Shown piece by piece: positions 1 through 10,350 of a stretch of 64,000 bases of DNA; the first letter of the stretch is position 1, and every line of letters begins with the position of its first letter. The position numbers were made by a program, and so were the translations under genes. This DNA is from Reticulitermes speratus (lineage: Eukaryota > Arthropoda > Insecta > Blattodea > Rhinotermitidae). Under the pieces are notes generated by a model. The model made no database searches, had not been told where the DNA came from, and saw nothing but the letters and a program-made list of their open reading frames with translations. The stretch spans positions 13,580,779 through 13,644,778 of the forward strand of contig JAJKFL010000004.1 of assembly GCA_021186555.1 (NCBI GenBank), given 5' to 3'.

Positions 1-517
1 ACATTAACTGACTGGTTTGTATAACTGAGACGGAGTGTGTTTACTGCGCGGTACGGACTGTATTTATGTGTTTTGTGTGGATCTCAGAACAAACAGCGAT
101 TATTTCACTGTACAACATTAACTGACTGGTTTGTATAACTGAGACGGAGTGTGTTTACTGCGCGGTACGGACTGTATTTATGTGTTTTGTGTGGATCTCA
201 GAACAAACAGCGATTATTTCACTGTACAACATTAACTGACTGGTTTGTATAACTGAGACGGAGTGTGTTTACTGCGCGGTACGGACTGTATTTATGTGTT
301 TTGTGTGGATCTCAGAACAAACAGCGATTATTTCACTGTACAACATTAACTGACTGGTTTGTATAACTGAGACGGAGTGTGTTTACTGCGCGGTACGGAC
401 TGTATTTATGTGTTTTGTGTGGATCTCAGAACAAACAGCGATTATTTCACTGTACAACATTAACTGACTGGTTTGTATAACTGAGACGGAGTGTGTTTAC
501 TGTGCGGTACGGACTGG
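1..517 (+). repeat. Satellite A array A1 (114-bp monomer), cut by window start
   Basis: About 4.5 nearly identical copies of a 114-bp monomer; the ACATTAACTGACTGG phase recurs at 1, 115 and 229. Each monomer contains GCGCGGTACGGACTG and GATTATTTCACTGTAC. The array ends in GGACTGG followed by the AT-rich linker ATATTTATATATAATTCAGG, a junction also seen beside arrays A3, A4 and A6. No coding function is supported. The left side is beyond the window. Confidence 0.97.
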
Positions 518-540
518 ATATTTATATATAATTCAGGTTA

Positions 541-627
541 AAGTCGGTTCCCCTGTCAGTATCATCCCACCAGTGCTTATCATCTTAATACTACTGTCAT
601 CGGGACAGCCTGGGACCCTTCAAAACA
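541..627 (+). mobile_element. SINE S4 3' fragment
   Basis: The stretch TCCCCTGTCAGTATCATCCC resembles both satellite B and the body of the full-length S4 at 28191-28467. It continues into a CATCTTAATACTAC segment and a GGGACCCTTCAAAACAAAG end. The S4 copy ends similarly (GGGCCCTTCACAAAAAAA). The tRNA-like head is missing, so this is a 5'-truncated insertion or a remnant joined to the A1 linker. Confidence 0.6.
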
Positions 628-1440
628 AAGCAGTGCTTGCTTTGATATCGAGGGAGCATTTGGAGAGAAAAGGACTTTCACATTGTTTTAGTCTTTGACT
701 ATGACGAAAATCAAGCTGTACGGAGTTAACACGTTAATGGATCTTCACAGTAAAGCTACAGTCTTGGTACCAATCATCTGCTGGAAGTAAATTCGAAACG
801 TCTGTCATCACAGAGCTAATGTAGTGGTGCAGTTGGTGTGGAGATGTTGGTAGCATTGATTGAAGATGAGTACGAAGGATAGCAGAAGGCTGGCTGGCTA
901 GCATTCTGTGTCACAGAATAATAAATGCCAACAGAAACCTGTTGGCTTGCGTGGGACGAAGCAATTGCCGCGGCATGTCCCAGGAAAGTGCAGCAAGCAT
1001 GGCCGACAGAGCTGTTGCTTATTGTTGTGAAGTGACTGGCCCAGTGCTATGTGGCAACACCGAACTCAAGGTATTTCAAATGTCTATGTTGCAACGTCGG
1101 TGAAACTACAGTTCTAGGACTCATTTGTGACTCAACAGTGCCCACGTCACACTCTCTGCCGCGGGGAGAGCTGAGACAGGCCGGGCGGTGTTCCGTGTTG
1201 CCTACATGCACGGCACACCAGCCACGGACAGACTTTCACGTGTTTCCAGCACGTGAGTGACAGTTCTTCGTAAAACAAGACTGCAAGTGGCACACTCGGT
1301 GACGCAGTGAAGACATCACGGAGATGTTCGCTACTTGCAGTACCGTTTTACGACACGTAAATGTACCCTTTTTGCCCATAAGAGCAGTACGACTTCCTTG
1401 TGCCCATTTTGATGGCACAATCACCCAATAAACGTTGTGA
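628..1440. other. Unique sequence, no gene recognised
   Basis: Roughly 800 bp of apparently single-copy DNA with only short frames (69 codons or fewer) and no recognisable domain. The stretch around 1275-1320 (ACAAGACTGCAAGTGGCACA and following) resembles 59719-59765, so part of it is an old dispersed repeat. Confidence 0.5.
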
Positions 1441-1482
1441 ATGAGATATGAGCTCTTCTGGGAATTTACGCAGCGTACATTT

Positions 1483-1594
1483 GTAGTTTGTTGCAGACGT
1501 TTCGGGACAATCTATCAGTCCAATCTTGAAGGGTCCTGCTTGGCCCTTGAAGATGTGACGGATAGATTGTCACGAAACGTCGGCAACAAACTAC
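1483..1594. mobile_element. Foldback element FB1 (near-complete palindrome)
   Basis: Left arm 1483-1516 and right arm 1561-1594 are inverted copies of about 34 bp with two or three mismatches. The interior is also roughly palindromic, with CTTGAAGGG opposite CCCTTGAAG, so the whole 112 bp can fold on itself. Each arm carries CGAAACGTC or its near match. The conceptual peptides on the two strands (RRFGTIYQS, DRLSRNVGNKL) are fold-back artefacts, not a protein. It is one of several FB family members in the window. Confidence 0.85.
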
Positions 1595-1763
1595 CCTGCA
1601 GTGTTTTAACTTTTTTCCCCAGATGTTAGATTTAAATTTAACGCTAAACAGCAAAGCACGGCGGTCTACATACTTAGATCGTTCGATGAATATCCAACAT
1701 AACGTTACAAAAACTTCGAACTACAAACTTCAATCCATTTATTTGATGAATGGCTTTTGAAAT

Positions 1764-1825
1764 GTCCTAAAATAGGACAATTAACCCTTTAAAGACTGAC
1801 ATTAACATGGATTATATTTAAAGAT
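1764..1825 (+). mobile_element. TTAA + CCCTTTAAAG end motif beside array A2
   Basis: A 7-bp perfect hairpin (TGTCCTA, AAA, TAGGACA; 1764-1780) is followed by TTAACCCTTTAAAGACTGAC at 1791-1810 and the linker ATTATATTTAAAGATCCAG leading into array A2. TTAA followed by CCCTTTAAAG resembles the terminus of piggyBac-type transposons and the left ends at 9478 and 47983. The opposite end cannot be identified, so this may be a truncated end. Confidence 0.4.
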
Positions 1826-4800
1826 CCAGTCCGTACCGCGCAGTAAACACACTCCGTCTCAGTTATACAAACCAGTCAGTTAATGTTGTACAGTGAAATA
1901 ATCGCTGTTTGTTCTGCGATCCACACAAAACACATAAATACAGTCCGTACCGCGCAGTAAACACACTCCGTCTCAGTTACACAAACCAGTCAGTTAATGT
2001 TGTACAGTAAAATAATCGCTGTTTGTTCTGCGATCCACACAAAACACATAAATACAGTCCGTACCGCGCAGTAAACACACTCCGTCTCAGTTACACAAAC
2101 CAGTCAGTTAATGTTGTACAGTAAAATAATCGCTGTTTGTTCTGCGATCCACACAAAACACATAATACAGTCCGTACCGAGCAGTAAACACACCCCGTCT
2201 CAGTTATACAAACCAGTCAGTTAATGTTGTACAGTGAAATAATCGCTGTTTGTTCTGAGATCCACACAAAACACATAAATACAGTCCGTACCGCGCAGTA
2301 AACACACTCCGTCTCAGTTATACAAACCAGTCAGTTAATGTTGTACAGTGAAATAATCGCCGTTTGTTCTGAGATCCACACAAAACACATCAATACAGTC
2401 CGTACCGCGCAGTAAACACACCCCGTCTCAGTTATACAAACCATTCAGTTAATGTTGTACAGTGAAATAATCGCTGTTTGTTCTGAGATCCACACAAAAC
2501 ACATAAATACAGTCCGTACCGCGCAGTAAACACACTCCGTCTCAGTTATACAAACCATTCAGTTAATTTTGTACAGTGAAATAATCGCTGCTTGTTCTGA
2601 GATCCACACAAAACACATAAATACAGTCCGTACCGCGCAGTAAACACACTCCGTCTCAGTTATACAAACCAGTCAGTTAATGTTGTACAGTGAAATAATC
2701 GCTGTTTGTTCTGAGATCCACACAAAACACATAAATACAGTCCGTACCGCGCAGTAAACACACTCCGTCTCAGTTATACAAACCAGTCAGTTAATTTTGT
2801 ACAGTGAAATAATCGCTGCTTGTTCTGAGATCCACACAAAACACATAAATACAGTCCGTACCGCGCAGTAAACACACTCCGTCTCAGTTATACAAACCAG
2901 TCAGTTAACGTTGTACAGTGAAATAATCGCTCTTTGTTCTGAGATCCACACAAAACACATAAATACAGTCCGTACCGCGCAGTAAACGCACTCCGTCTCA
3001 GTTACACAAACCAGTCAGTTAATGTTGTACAGTAAAATAATCGCTGTTTGTTCTGCGATCCACACAAAACACATAATACAGTCCGTACCGAGCAGTAAAC
3101 ACACCCCGTCTCAGTTATACAAACCAGTCAGTTAATTTTGTACAGTGAAATAATCGCTGTTTGTTCTGAGATCCACACAAAACACATAAATACAGTCCGT
3201 ACCGCGCAGTAAACACACTCCGTCTCAGTTATACAAACCAGTCAGTTAATGTTGTACAGTGAAATAATCGCCGTTTGTTCTGAGATCCACACAAAACACA
3301 TCAATACAGTCCGTACCGCGCAGTAAACACACCCCGTCTCAGTTATACAAACCATTCAGTTAATGTTGTACAGTGAAATAATCGCTGTTTGTTCTGAGAT
3401 CCACACAAAACACATAAATACAGTCCGTACCGCGCAGTAAACACACTCCGTCTCAGTTACACAAACCAGTCAGTTAATGTTGTACAGTAAAATAATCGCT
3501 GTTTGTTCTGCGATCCACACAAAACACATAAATACAGTCCGTACCGCGCAGTAAACACACTCCGTCTCAGTTATACAAACCAGTCAGTTAATGTTGTACA
3601 GTGAAATAATCGCTGTTTGTTCTGCGATCCACACAAAACACATAAATACAGTCCGTACCGCGCAGTAAACACACTCCGTCTCAGTTACACAAACCAGTCA
3701 GTTAATGTTGTACAGTAAAATAATCGCTGTTTGTTCTGCGATCCACACAAAACACATAAATACAGTCCGTACCGCGCAGTAAACACACTCCGTCTCAGTT
3801 ACACAAACCAGTCAGTTAATGTTGTACAGTAAAATAATCGCTGTTTGTTCTGCGATCCACACAAAACACATAATACAGTCCGTACCGAGCAGTAAACACA
3901 CCCGTCTCAGTTATACAAACCAGTCAGTTAATTTTGTACAGTGAAATAATCGCTGTTTGTTCTGAGATCCACACAAAACACATAAATACAGTCCGTACCG
4001 CGCAGTAAACACACTCCGTCTCAGTTATACAAACCAGTCAGTTAATGTTGTACAGTGAAATATCGCCGTTTGTTCTGAGATCCACACAAAACACATCAAT
4101 ACAGTCCGTACCGCGCAGTAAACACACCCCGTCTCAGTTATACAAACCATTCAGTTAATGTTGTACAGTGAAATAATCGCTGTTTGTTCTGAGATCCACA
4201 CAAAACACATAAATACAGTCCGTACCGCGCAGTAAACACACTCCGTCTCAGTTATACAAACCATGTCAGTTAATTTTGTACAGTGAAATAATCGCTGCTT
4301 GTTCTGAGATCCACACAAAACACATAAATACAGTCCGTACCGCGCAGTAAACACACTCCGTCTCAGTTATACAAACCAGTCAGTTAATGTTGTACAGTGA
4401 AATAATCGCTGTTTGTTCTGAGATCTACACATAAATACAGTCCGTACCGCGCAGTAAACACACTCCGTCTCAGTTATACAAACCAGTCAGTTAATTTTGT
4501 ACAGTGAAATAATCGCTGCTTGTTCTGAGATCCACACAAAACACATAAATACAGTCCGTACCGCGCAGTAAACACACTCCGTCTCAGTTATACAAACCAG
4601 TCAGTTAACGTTGTACAGTGAAATAATCGCTCTTTGTTCTGAGATCCACACAAAACACATAAATACAGTCCGTACCGCGCAGTAAACGCACTCCGTCTCA
4701 GTTACACAAACCAGTCAGTTAATGTTGTACAGTAAAATAATCGCTGTTTGTTCTGCGATCCACACAAACACATAAATACAGTCCGTACCGCGCAGTAAAC

Positions 4801-6025
4801 ACACTCCGTCTCAGTTATACAAACCATTCAGTTAATTTTGTACAGTGAAATAATCGCTGCTTGTTCTGAGATCCACACAAAACACATAAATACAGTCCGT
4901 ACCGCGCAGTAAACACACTCCGTCTCAGTTATACAAACGAGTCAGTTAATGTTTTACAGTGAAATAATCGCTGTTTGTTCTGAGATCCACACAAAACATA
5001 AATACAGTCCGTACCGCGCAGTAAACACACTCCGTCTCAGTTATACAAACCAGTCAGTTAATGTTGTACAGTGAAATAATCGCTGTTTGTTCTGAGATCC
5101 ACACAAAACACATAAATACAGTCCGTACCGCGCAGTAAGCACACTCCGTCTCAGTTATACAAACCAGTCAGTTAATGTTGTACAGTAAAATAATCGCTGT
5201 TTGTTCTGCGATCCACACAAAACACATAAATACAGTCCGTACCGCGCAGTAAACACACTCCGTCTCAGTTATACAAACCTGTCAGTTAATGTTGTACAGT
5301 GAAATAGTCGCTGTTTGTTCTGAGATCCACACAAAACATAAATACAGTCCGTACCGCGCAGTAAACACACTCCGTCTCAGTTATACAAACCAGTCAGTTA
5401 ATGTTGTACAGTAAAATAATCGCTGTTTGTTCTGAGATCCACACAAAACATAAATACAGTCCGTACCGCGCAGTAAACATACTCCGTCTCAGTTATACAA
5501 ACCAGTCAGTTAATGCTGTACAGTGAAATAATCGCTGTTTGTTCTGAGATCCACACAAAACACATAAATACAGTCCGTACCGCGCAGTAAACACACTCCG
5601 TCTCAGTTATACAAACCAGTCAGTTAATGTTGTACAGTTAAATAATCGCTGTTTGTTCTGAGATCCACACAAAACACATAAATACAGTCCGTACCGCGCA
5701 GTAAACACACTCCGTCTCAGTTATACAAACCAGTCAGTTAATGTTGTACAGTGAAATAATCGCTGTTTGTTCTGAGATCCACACAAAACACATAAATACA
5801 GTCCGTACCGCGCAGTAAACACACTCCGTCTCAGTTATAAAACCAGTCAGTTAATGTTGTACAGTTAAATAATCGCTGTTTGTTCTGAGATCCACACAAA
5901 ACACATAAATACAGTCCGTACCGCTCAGTAAACACACTCCGTCTCAGTTACACAAACCAGTCAGTTAATGTTGTACAGTGAAATAATCGCTGTTTGTTCT
6001 GAGATCCACACAAAACACTTAAATA
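1826..6025 (-). repeat. Satellite A array A2 (about 37 monomers)
   Basis: Longest A array, inverted relative to A1, with the monomer about 113-114 bp. Variant monomers recur as blocks. GTACCGAGCAGTAAAC occurs near 2175, 3085 and 3885, and the ATCAATACAG variant near 2390, 3300 and 4095. This gives a higher-order period of about 7-8 monomers (795-912 bp). Occasional 1-10 bp deletions occur, for example near 4425. Confidence 0.97.
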
Positions 6026-6094
6026 CACTGTGTGGGCAGAACGTAGAATTGTTGAATGTTAAACCTGGCGGTACGTATAGTAACCACTAGGCCT
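6026..6094 (-). mobile_element. Outer terminal segment of the satellite A element
   Basis: Directly after A2 comes CACTGTGTGGGCAGAACGTA, then a segment ending in AGTAACCACTAG. It is the reverse complement of the segment found upstream of the plus-strand A arrays at 9482, 17815 and 47987. It marks the outer boundary of the A-bearing element in minus orientation. The expected GGGTTAA end is not preserved. Confidence 0.75.
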
Positions 6095-6833
6095 TAACGG
6101 TTAGCTTTTCGCTAACATGAGTGCCGTTGGTTTGTTGCTAACTTGAATTACATGTCAACACGTAATGACGTCATGGTTACTGAAAACCCGATAAACATTA
6201 ACATTTTATTAACCCGTTAAACAGAGAGGCTCGTCTAACTAACATCAAAACTTCAATATCAAGCTCCAAACAAACACACCGCATTTTCGTTACAAAGATT
6301 ACCCGTCAAATTATGTTCAGGTAGCAACCGAGTTTATTCTGAGACCCAAACGGACTCGTAAAGACACTCTATCGTCGAAATGCCGAGTTCTAACACGTTA
6401 CAGCAGATGACAGGTGGTGTGTCATCACTGCCCACAAATCAAACGTTCGACATGGCTACATGTTGCCCAAATCATTCTCCCTAAACAGCAATTGCTATGA
6501 AAGATACTACAGGATCCGACCCACGGACCTACCGAACAAAACTCAACGTATCCACAGGTCACTCGTGTCAGTAATGACCTGTGGTCTCCTTGCTACGAAT
6601 TCAGAACAACATTACATACACGTTCAGCTTTTCCACGTGGTACAATGCTGACAATTGCTGCTGCTGACTTGCGCAATGACGCTATGAACTGCATGTTGTG
6701 GGTCCGACATACTGCAAGCTGTACCCCGTAATATCGTGCCAGTCTGACTAGTTTAATGACGCTGCACCAGTCTGATAGATTAAAGGGTCTGGTATCAGAC
6801 AACAAAGTGGACATTACGGTCCGCGAACTCGTG
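6095..6833. other. Unique sequence, no gene recognised
   Basis: About 740 bp between satellite A and the FB-like segment. Open frames do not exceed 85 codons and show no recognisable domain, signal peptide or conserved motif. No tandem structure is visible by eye. Confidence 0.5.
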
Positions 6834-7042
6834 TCTTGGATTTGCGACATTCTGAGGTTCTCACAGCGACGCTGCTTGTAGGGAAACGACGTTGGGCAGT
6901 TGAGGGACGCGATACGATCTTTCGAAACGTCGAGAACAGATTCCGAAACGGCACAACGTCACATTCCAATCCTCAGACAGGAAATGTCCGCAGATCAAAA
7001 CACTTCCGGGGCGATCACATAACATTGGACACTGAAACCCTG
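6834..7042 (+). mobile_element. Degenerate FB-family related segment
   Basis: TCTTTCGAAACGTCGAGAAC matches the FB core (CGAAACGTC). The plus-strand conceptual peptide includes TIFRNVENRF and HSNPQTGNV, similar in style to the LSRNVG readings of other FB copies. There is no intact inverted arm. This is likely an eroded copy flanking array C. Confidence 0.4.
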
Positions 7043-7700
7043 GGTATCAGCAAGTATAGGAACACGTGTGACCTTGGTAACCACGGTACCAAGGTATCAG
7101 CAAGTATAGGAACACGTGTGACCGTGGTAACCACGGTACCAAGGTAGCAGCAAGTATAGGGAACACGTGTGACCTTGGTAACCACGGTACCAAGGTAGCA
7201 GCAAGTATAGGAACAAGTGTGACCTTGGTAACCACGGTACCAAGGTAGCAGCAAGTATAGGAACACGTGTGATCTTGGTAACCACGGTACCAAGGTAGCA
7301 GCAAGTATAGGAACAAGTGTGACCTTGGTAACCACGGTACCAAGGTAGCAGCAAGTATAGGAACACGTGTGACCTTGGTAACCACGGTACCAAGGTAGCA
7401 GCAAGTATAGGAACACGTGTGACCTTGGTAACCACGGTACCAAGGTAGCAGCAAGTATAGGAACAAGTGTGACCTTGGTAACCACGGTACCAAGGTAGCA
7501 GCAAGTATAGGAACACGTGTGACCTTGGTAACCACGGTACCAAGGTAGCAGCAAGTATAGGACCACGTGTGACCTTGGTAACCACGGTACCAAGGTAGCA
7601 GCAAGTATAGGAACACGTGTGACCTTGGTAACCACGGTACCAAGGTAGCAGCAAGTATAGGAATACGTGTGACCTTGGTAACCACGGTACCAAGGTAGCC
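7043..7700. repeat. Satellite C array, 50-bp monomer, 13 copies
   Basis: Monomers begin GTAGCAGCAAGTATAGGAAC and contain the palindromes ACACGTGT, GGTAACC and GGTACC. Monomers start at 7043 and 7093 and every 50 bp after. Substitutions are few (ACACG/ACAAG, one extra G at 7160). Because 50 is not a multiple of three, all three minus-strand frames stay open for about 210-236 codons. These are artefacts of a stop-free monomer. Confidence 0.97.
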
Positions 7701-7787
7701 ATAACACTGGTAACCTTAGTAACAAAGGGCAACCATAATCATGTCAGTTACCAACCTTCATTTTAGGCTTCCGCCGCGATGTTGATG

Positions 7788-7961
7788 AGATCTGCGCTCT
7801 GCTGGGATATTACGCGGTGTCGTGTGGTAATTGTTTACCGACGTTTCGGGACAACGTATTGGTCCCATCGTCACGGGTCAAGAGTCCGAGTACGTTGTCC
7901 CGAAACGTCGATAAACAATTACCACAAGAAGCCGCGTAATATCCCAGCAGAGCGCAGATCT
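7788..7961. mobile_element. Foldback element FB2 (71-bp inverted arms)
   Basis: Left arm 7788-7858 and right arm 7891-7961 are inverted copies differing at only a few positions, separated by a 32-bp spacer. The outer ends read AGATCTGCGCTCTGCTGGGA and the inner core GACGTTTCGGGACAACGTA. Frames on the two strands give RRFGTTYWS-type peptides that mirror each other, confirming these are not genes. It is the best-preserved FB copy here. Confidence 0.9.
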
Positions 7962-8089
7962 CGACGTAGACATAGACGTACGTGTGTTCACGTAAAGCGT
8001 CTTGTTATTGGCGTCGGACTGTAAACAAATTTGAATGAGCCCGACAGGTTTTGATGAAAACTCCAAAAACATACTTTAAAATGTCATGA

Positions 8090-8160
8090 AAACTCGTGGC
8101 GAGTTTTCCATGGAAACAGACGGACAGACAGACAAACAGACGGACAGACAGACAGGACGA
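8090..8160. repeat. Short hairpin plus (GACA/GACG)n simple repeat
   Basis: A perfect 8-bp hairpin (GAAAACTC, GTGGC, GAGTTTTC) is followed by CAGACGGACAGACAGACAAA and similar tetranucleotide runs to 8160. CAGACGGACAGACAG-type runs also accompany the R elements near 17090, 29100 and 60930, so this may be a remnant of that family. Confidence 0.6.
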
Positions 8161-8161
8161 C

Positions 8162-8401
8162 GCTAGTAATCGTGTTTCCCAACTTTGCCTAAGAAGTCTA
8201 TGGTTCTATGCGGGTTCCGGTCAATAAACGAGTATACCGCCACACCAAGCAGGTTACAACAGCGGTACAGCGATCGATACGCAGTCAGCCCACACTCGGT
8301 CGGAATCTCCACTTGTCCTCCAGCGTGCAGAGACTGCAGCTTGCTTACCGGGATGCTGACACGTGGTTCATGAGCACACTGCCACGTGTCACTCGACACA
8401 C
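8162..8401. other. Unique sequence, no gene recognised
   Basis: About 240 bp with overlapping short frames on both strands and no recognisable product. It ends at an AAT microsatellite. Confidence 0.4.
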
Positions 8402-8432
8402 TTTTAATAATAATAATGATAATAATAATAAT
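8402..8432 (+). repeat. (TAA)n microsatellite, left part
   Basis: An imperfect run of AAT units interrupted by TGA. It directly abuts SINE S2, and a second AAT run follows the SINE at 8708-8741. Confidence 0.9.
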
Positions 8433-8707
8433 AGGTAAAGGTAAAGCAATCACTGTACATGCCCTGAGGGTTCCAGGTTTCAAGACAATCGGCACATGAA
8501 GGTGGTACGGTTCTCAGCCCTACGCACCGGCCGCCTTTACCCCCCACGAAATATTCCTGGTTCTCATTTCTGTTAGAGGCTGAGTCGACCCCAGGGTTAT
8601 AGAAAGGATTATGTGAATGAAAAATTCCAATGACACCATCGGAATCGAACCCGCGACCTTCCGGTTTGTAGCACAGTGCCTCAACCAACTGCGCCACGGC
8701 GTGCCCC
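8433..8707 (-). mobile_element. SINE S2 copy a (tRNA-derived), inside (TAA)n
   Basis: Read on the minus strand, the head is GGGGCACGCCGTGGCGCAGTT followed by a B-box-like GGGTTCGATTCC, the internal RNA polymerase III promoter layout of tRNA-derived SINEs. The body includes GGCGGCCGGTGCGTAGG and the 3' end AGGTAAAGGTAAAG. AAT runs on both sides indicate insertion into a microsatellite, with that simple sequence serving as the duplicated target. Close relatives are at 14617 and 39376. Confidence 0.85.
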
Positions 8708-8741
8708 AATAATAATAATAATAATAATAATAACAATAATA
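8708..8741 (+). repeat. (AAT)n microsatellite, right part
   Basis: AAT units continue after the S2 insertion, ending AACAATAATAACAG. Together with 8402-8432 it appears to be one split tract. Confidence 0.9.
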
Positions 8742-9021
8742 ACAGCTGTGTTGACCTTTCTGACCTACATCACATGTTACACCTACATGTCCGCCATCTA
8801 TCGGTCTCTACTTACAACACTCCTTCACCCCCCCCCCCCAAGCCCCGTGTCCTGCTCTCCAAGTTTCGTTTCCCATTCACGTTTTATCCCACACAACAAT
8901 TTATCTACATTCCTCCATTCTCTGACATTGGCACAGTTAACGCGCTGTACGCACTTTCCTCGTCTAACCAGAGACTAACTTCGCACAGTGATATAACGTC
9001 GCACAAAAACAAACGTCAGCA
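8742..9021. other. Unique sequence with C12 tract
   Basis: About 280 bp, pyrimidine-rich on the plus strand, with a run of 12 C at 8828-8839. No gene is recognised. The open frames reflect the low-complexity composition. Confidence 0.5.
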
Positions 9022-9305
9022 GAGTGCTGCTTGCTACCGGGCTACGGGCTGCACAGTCCGGGGGTCGAGATCCGGTAGAGGCACGAGAACCTTCTCTTCT
9101 CCGAAACGTCCAGACCGGCTCTGGAACCCACCCAGCCTCCCATTCAATGGGTAGTGTGGGTCCCTCTCCCGCGCGTAAAGCGGCCGGATCCTGAAACTGA
9201 CCACTTACCTACATCAGATGCCGAGGTTAAGAAAAAGTGGAGATATACTTCTATTTCCCCCCATCTGCCTAGATGGCGTGCACAGAGACTTGACATTTAT
9301 CTGTA
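9022..9305 (+). mobile_element. SINE S1 copy a
   Basis: A tRNA-like head with a degraded A box and a B-box-like GGGGTCGAGATCC is followed by the S1 body. Diagnostic strings are TCTCCGAAACGTCCAGACC, GTAAAGCGGCCGG, GCCGAGGTTAAGAA and ATGGCGTGCACAGAG. These recur in order in the other S1 copies. It is diverged and non-coding. Confidence 0.8.
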
Positions 9306-9394
9306 CACTGCTTTGAGCGAAGATCAACATTAACTGCTTCAGACGGAGCCTGACACAAAGTACCTGACCACTATCGCATATAAACTCTTTCCTT

Positions 9395-9477
9395 AAAATT
9401 TACCATCCAAATTTCTGTATGAATTTGTCTCACCATTCATGAGAGTTGCGTGTCCTGTCCATCTTATCCTCCTTGAC
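9395..9477 (-). mobile_element. Non-LTR retrotransposon fragment cut at TTAA
   Basis: ATTTACCATCCAAATTTCTG and the following GAATTTGTCTCACCATTCAT align with 32868-32940 of the larger LINE fragment (ACCAAAATTCTGTACGCATTTCT), ending in a CATCTTATCCTCC block. The homology stops at the TTAA of the satellite A element (9478). This suggests the A element inserted into an existing LINE copy. Confidence 0.6.
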
Positions 9478-9544
9478 TTAACCCTTTATAGTGGTTACTA
9501 TATGTACCACCAGTTTAACATTCAACAATTCTACGTTCAGCCCA
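9478..9544 (+). mobile_element. Left terminus of the satellite A foldback element
   Basis: TTAA (9478-9481) is followed by CCCTTTATAGTGGTTACTAT and the segment TTCTACGTTCAGCCCACACA that precedes every plus-oriented A array. TTAA target and a CCCT start are features of piggyBac-superfamily ends; the assignment is inferred, as no transposase is present. The same terminus occurs at 47983 (TTAA, CCCTGTAAAG) and 17811 (TGAA, CCCTGTAAAG). Confidence 0.7.
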
Positions 9545-10350
9545 CACAGTGTATTTATGTGTTTTGTGTGGATCTCAGAACAAACAGCGATTATTTCACT
9601 GTACAACATTAACTGATTGGTTTGTATAACTGAGACGGAGTGTGTTTACTGCGCGGTACGGACTGTATTTATGTGTTTTGTGTGGATCTCAGAACAAACA
9701 GCGATTATTTAACTGTACAGCATTAACTGATTGGTTTGTATAACTGAGAGGGAGTGTGTTTACTGCGCGGTACGGACTGTATTTATGTGTTTTGTGTGGA
9801 TCTCAGAACAAACAGCGATTATTTCACTGTACAACATTAACTGATTGGTTTGTATAACTGAGACGGAGTGTGTTTACTGCGCGGTACGGACTGTATTTAT
9901 GTGTTTTGTGTGGATCTCAGAACAAACAGCGATTATTTAACTGTACAGCATTAACTGATTGGTTTGTATAACTGAGACGGAGTGTGTTTACTGCGTGGTA
10001 CGGACTGTATTTATGTGTTTTGTGTGGATCTCAGAACAAACATCGATTATTTCACTGTACAACATTAACTGACTGGTTTGTATAACTGAGACGGAGTGTG
10101 TTTACTGCGCGGTACGGACTGTATTTATGTGTTTTGTGTGGATCTTAGAACAAACAGCGATTATTTCACTGTACAACATTAACTGACTGGTTTGTATAAC
10201 TGAGACGGAGTGTGTTTACTGCGCGGTACGGACTGTATTTATGTGTTTTGTGTGGATCTCAGAACAAACAGCGATTATTTCACTGTACAACATTAACTGA
10301 CTGGTTTGTGTAACTGAGACGGAGTGTGTTTACTGCGCGGTACGGACTGT
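9545..10350 (+). repeat. Satellite A array A3 (about 7 monomers)
   Basis: 114-bp monomers as in A1, with alternating TGATTGG/TGACTGG and ACAACATT/ACAGCATT variants. It forms part of the left inverted arm of the 9478-13319 element. The right arm has only about three monomers (A4), so copy number differs between arms. Confidence 0.95.

Noticed and set aside
1-517. 5S rRNA, histone or other tandem gene cluster
   Set aside because: The 114-bp satellite A monomer has no resemblance to a 5S gene and no open frame or internal promoter boxes.
7015-7732. Three overlapping minus frames of about 211-236 codons
   Set aside because: All three frames are open because the 50-bp monomer has no stop in any frame; they read the same peptide in rotation.
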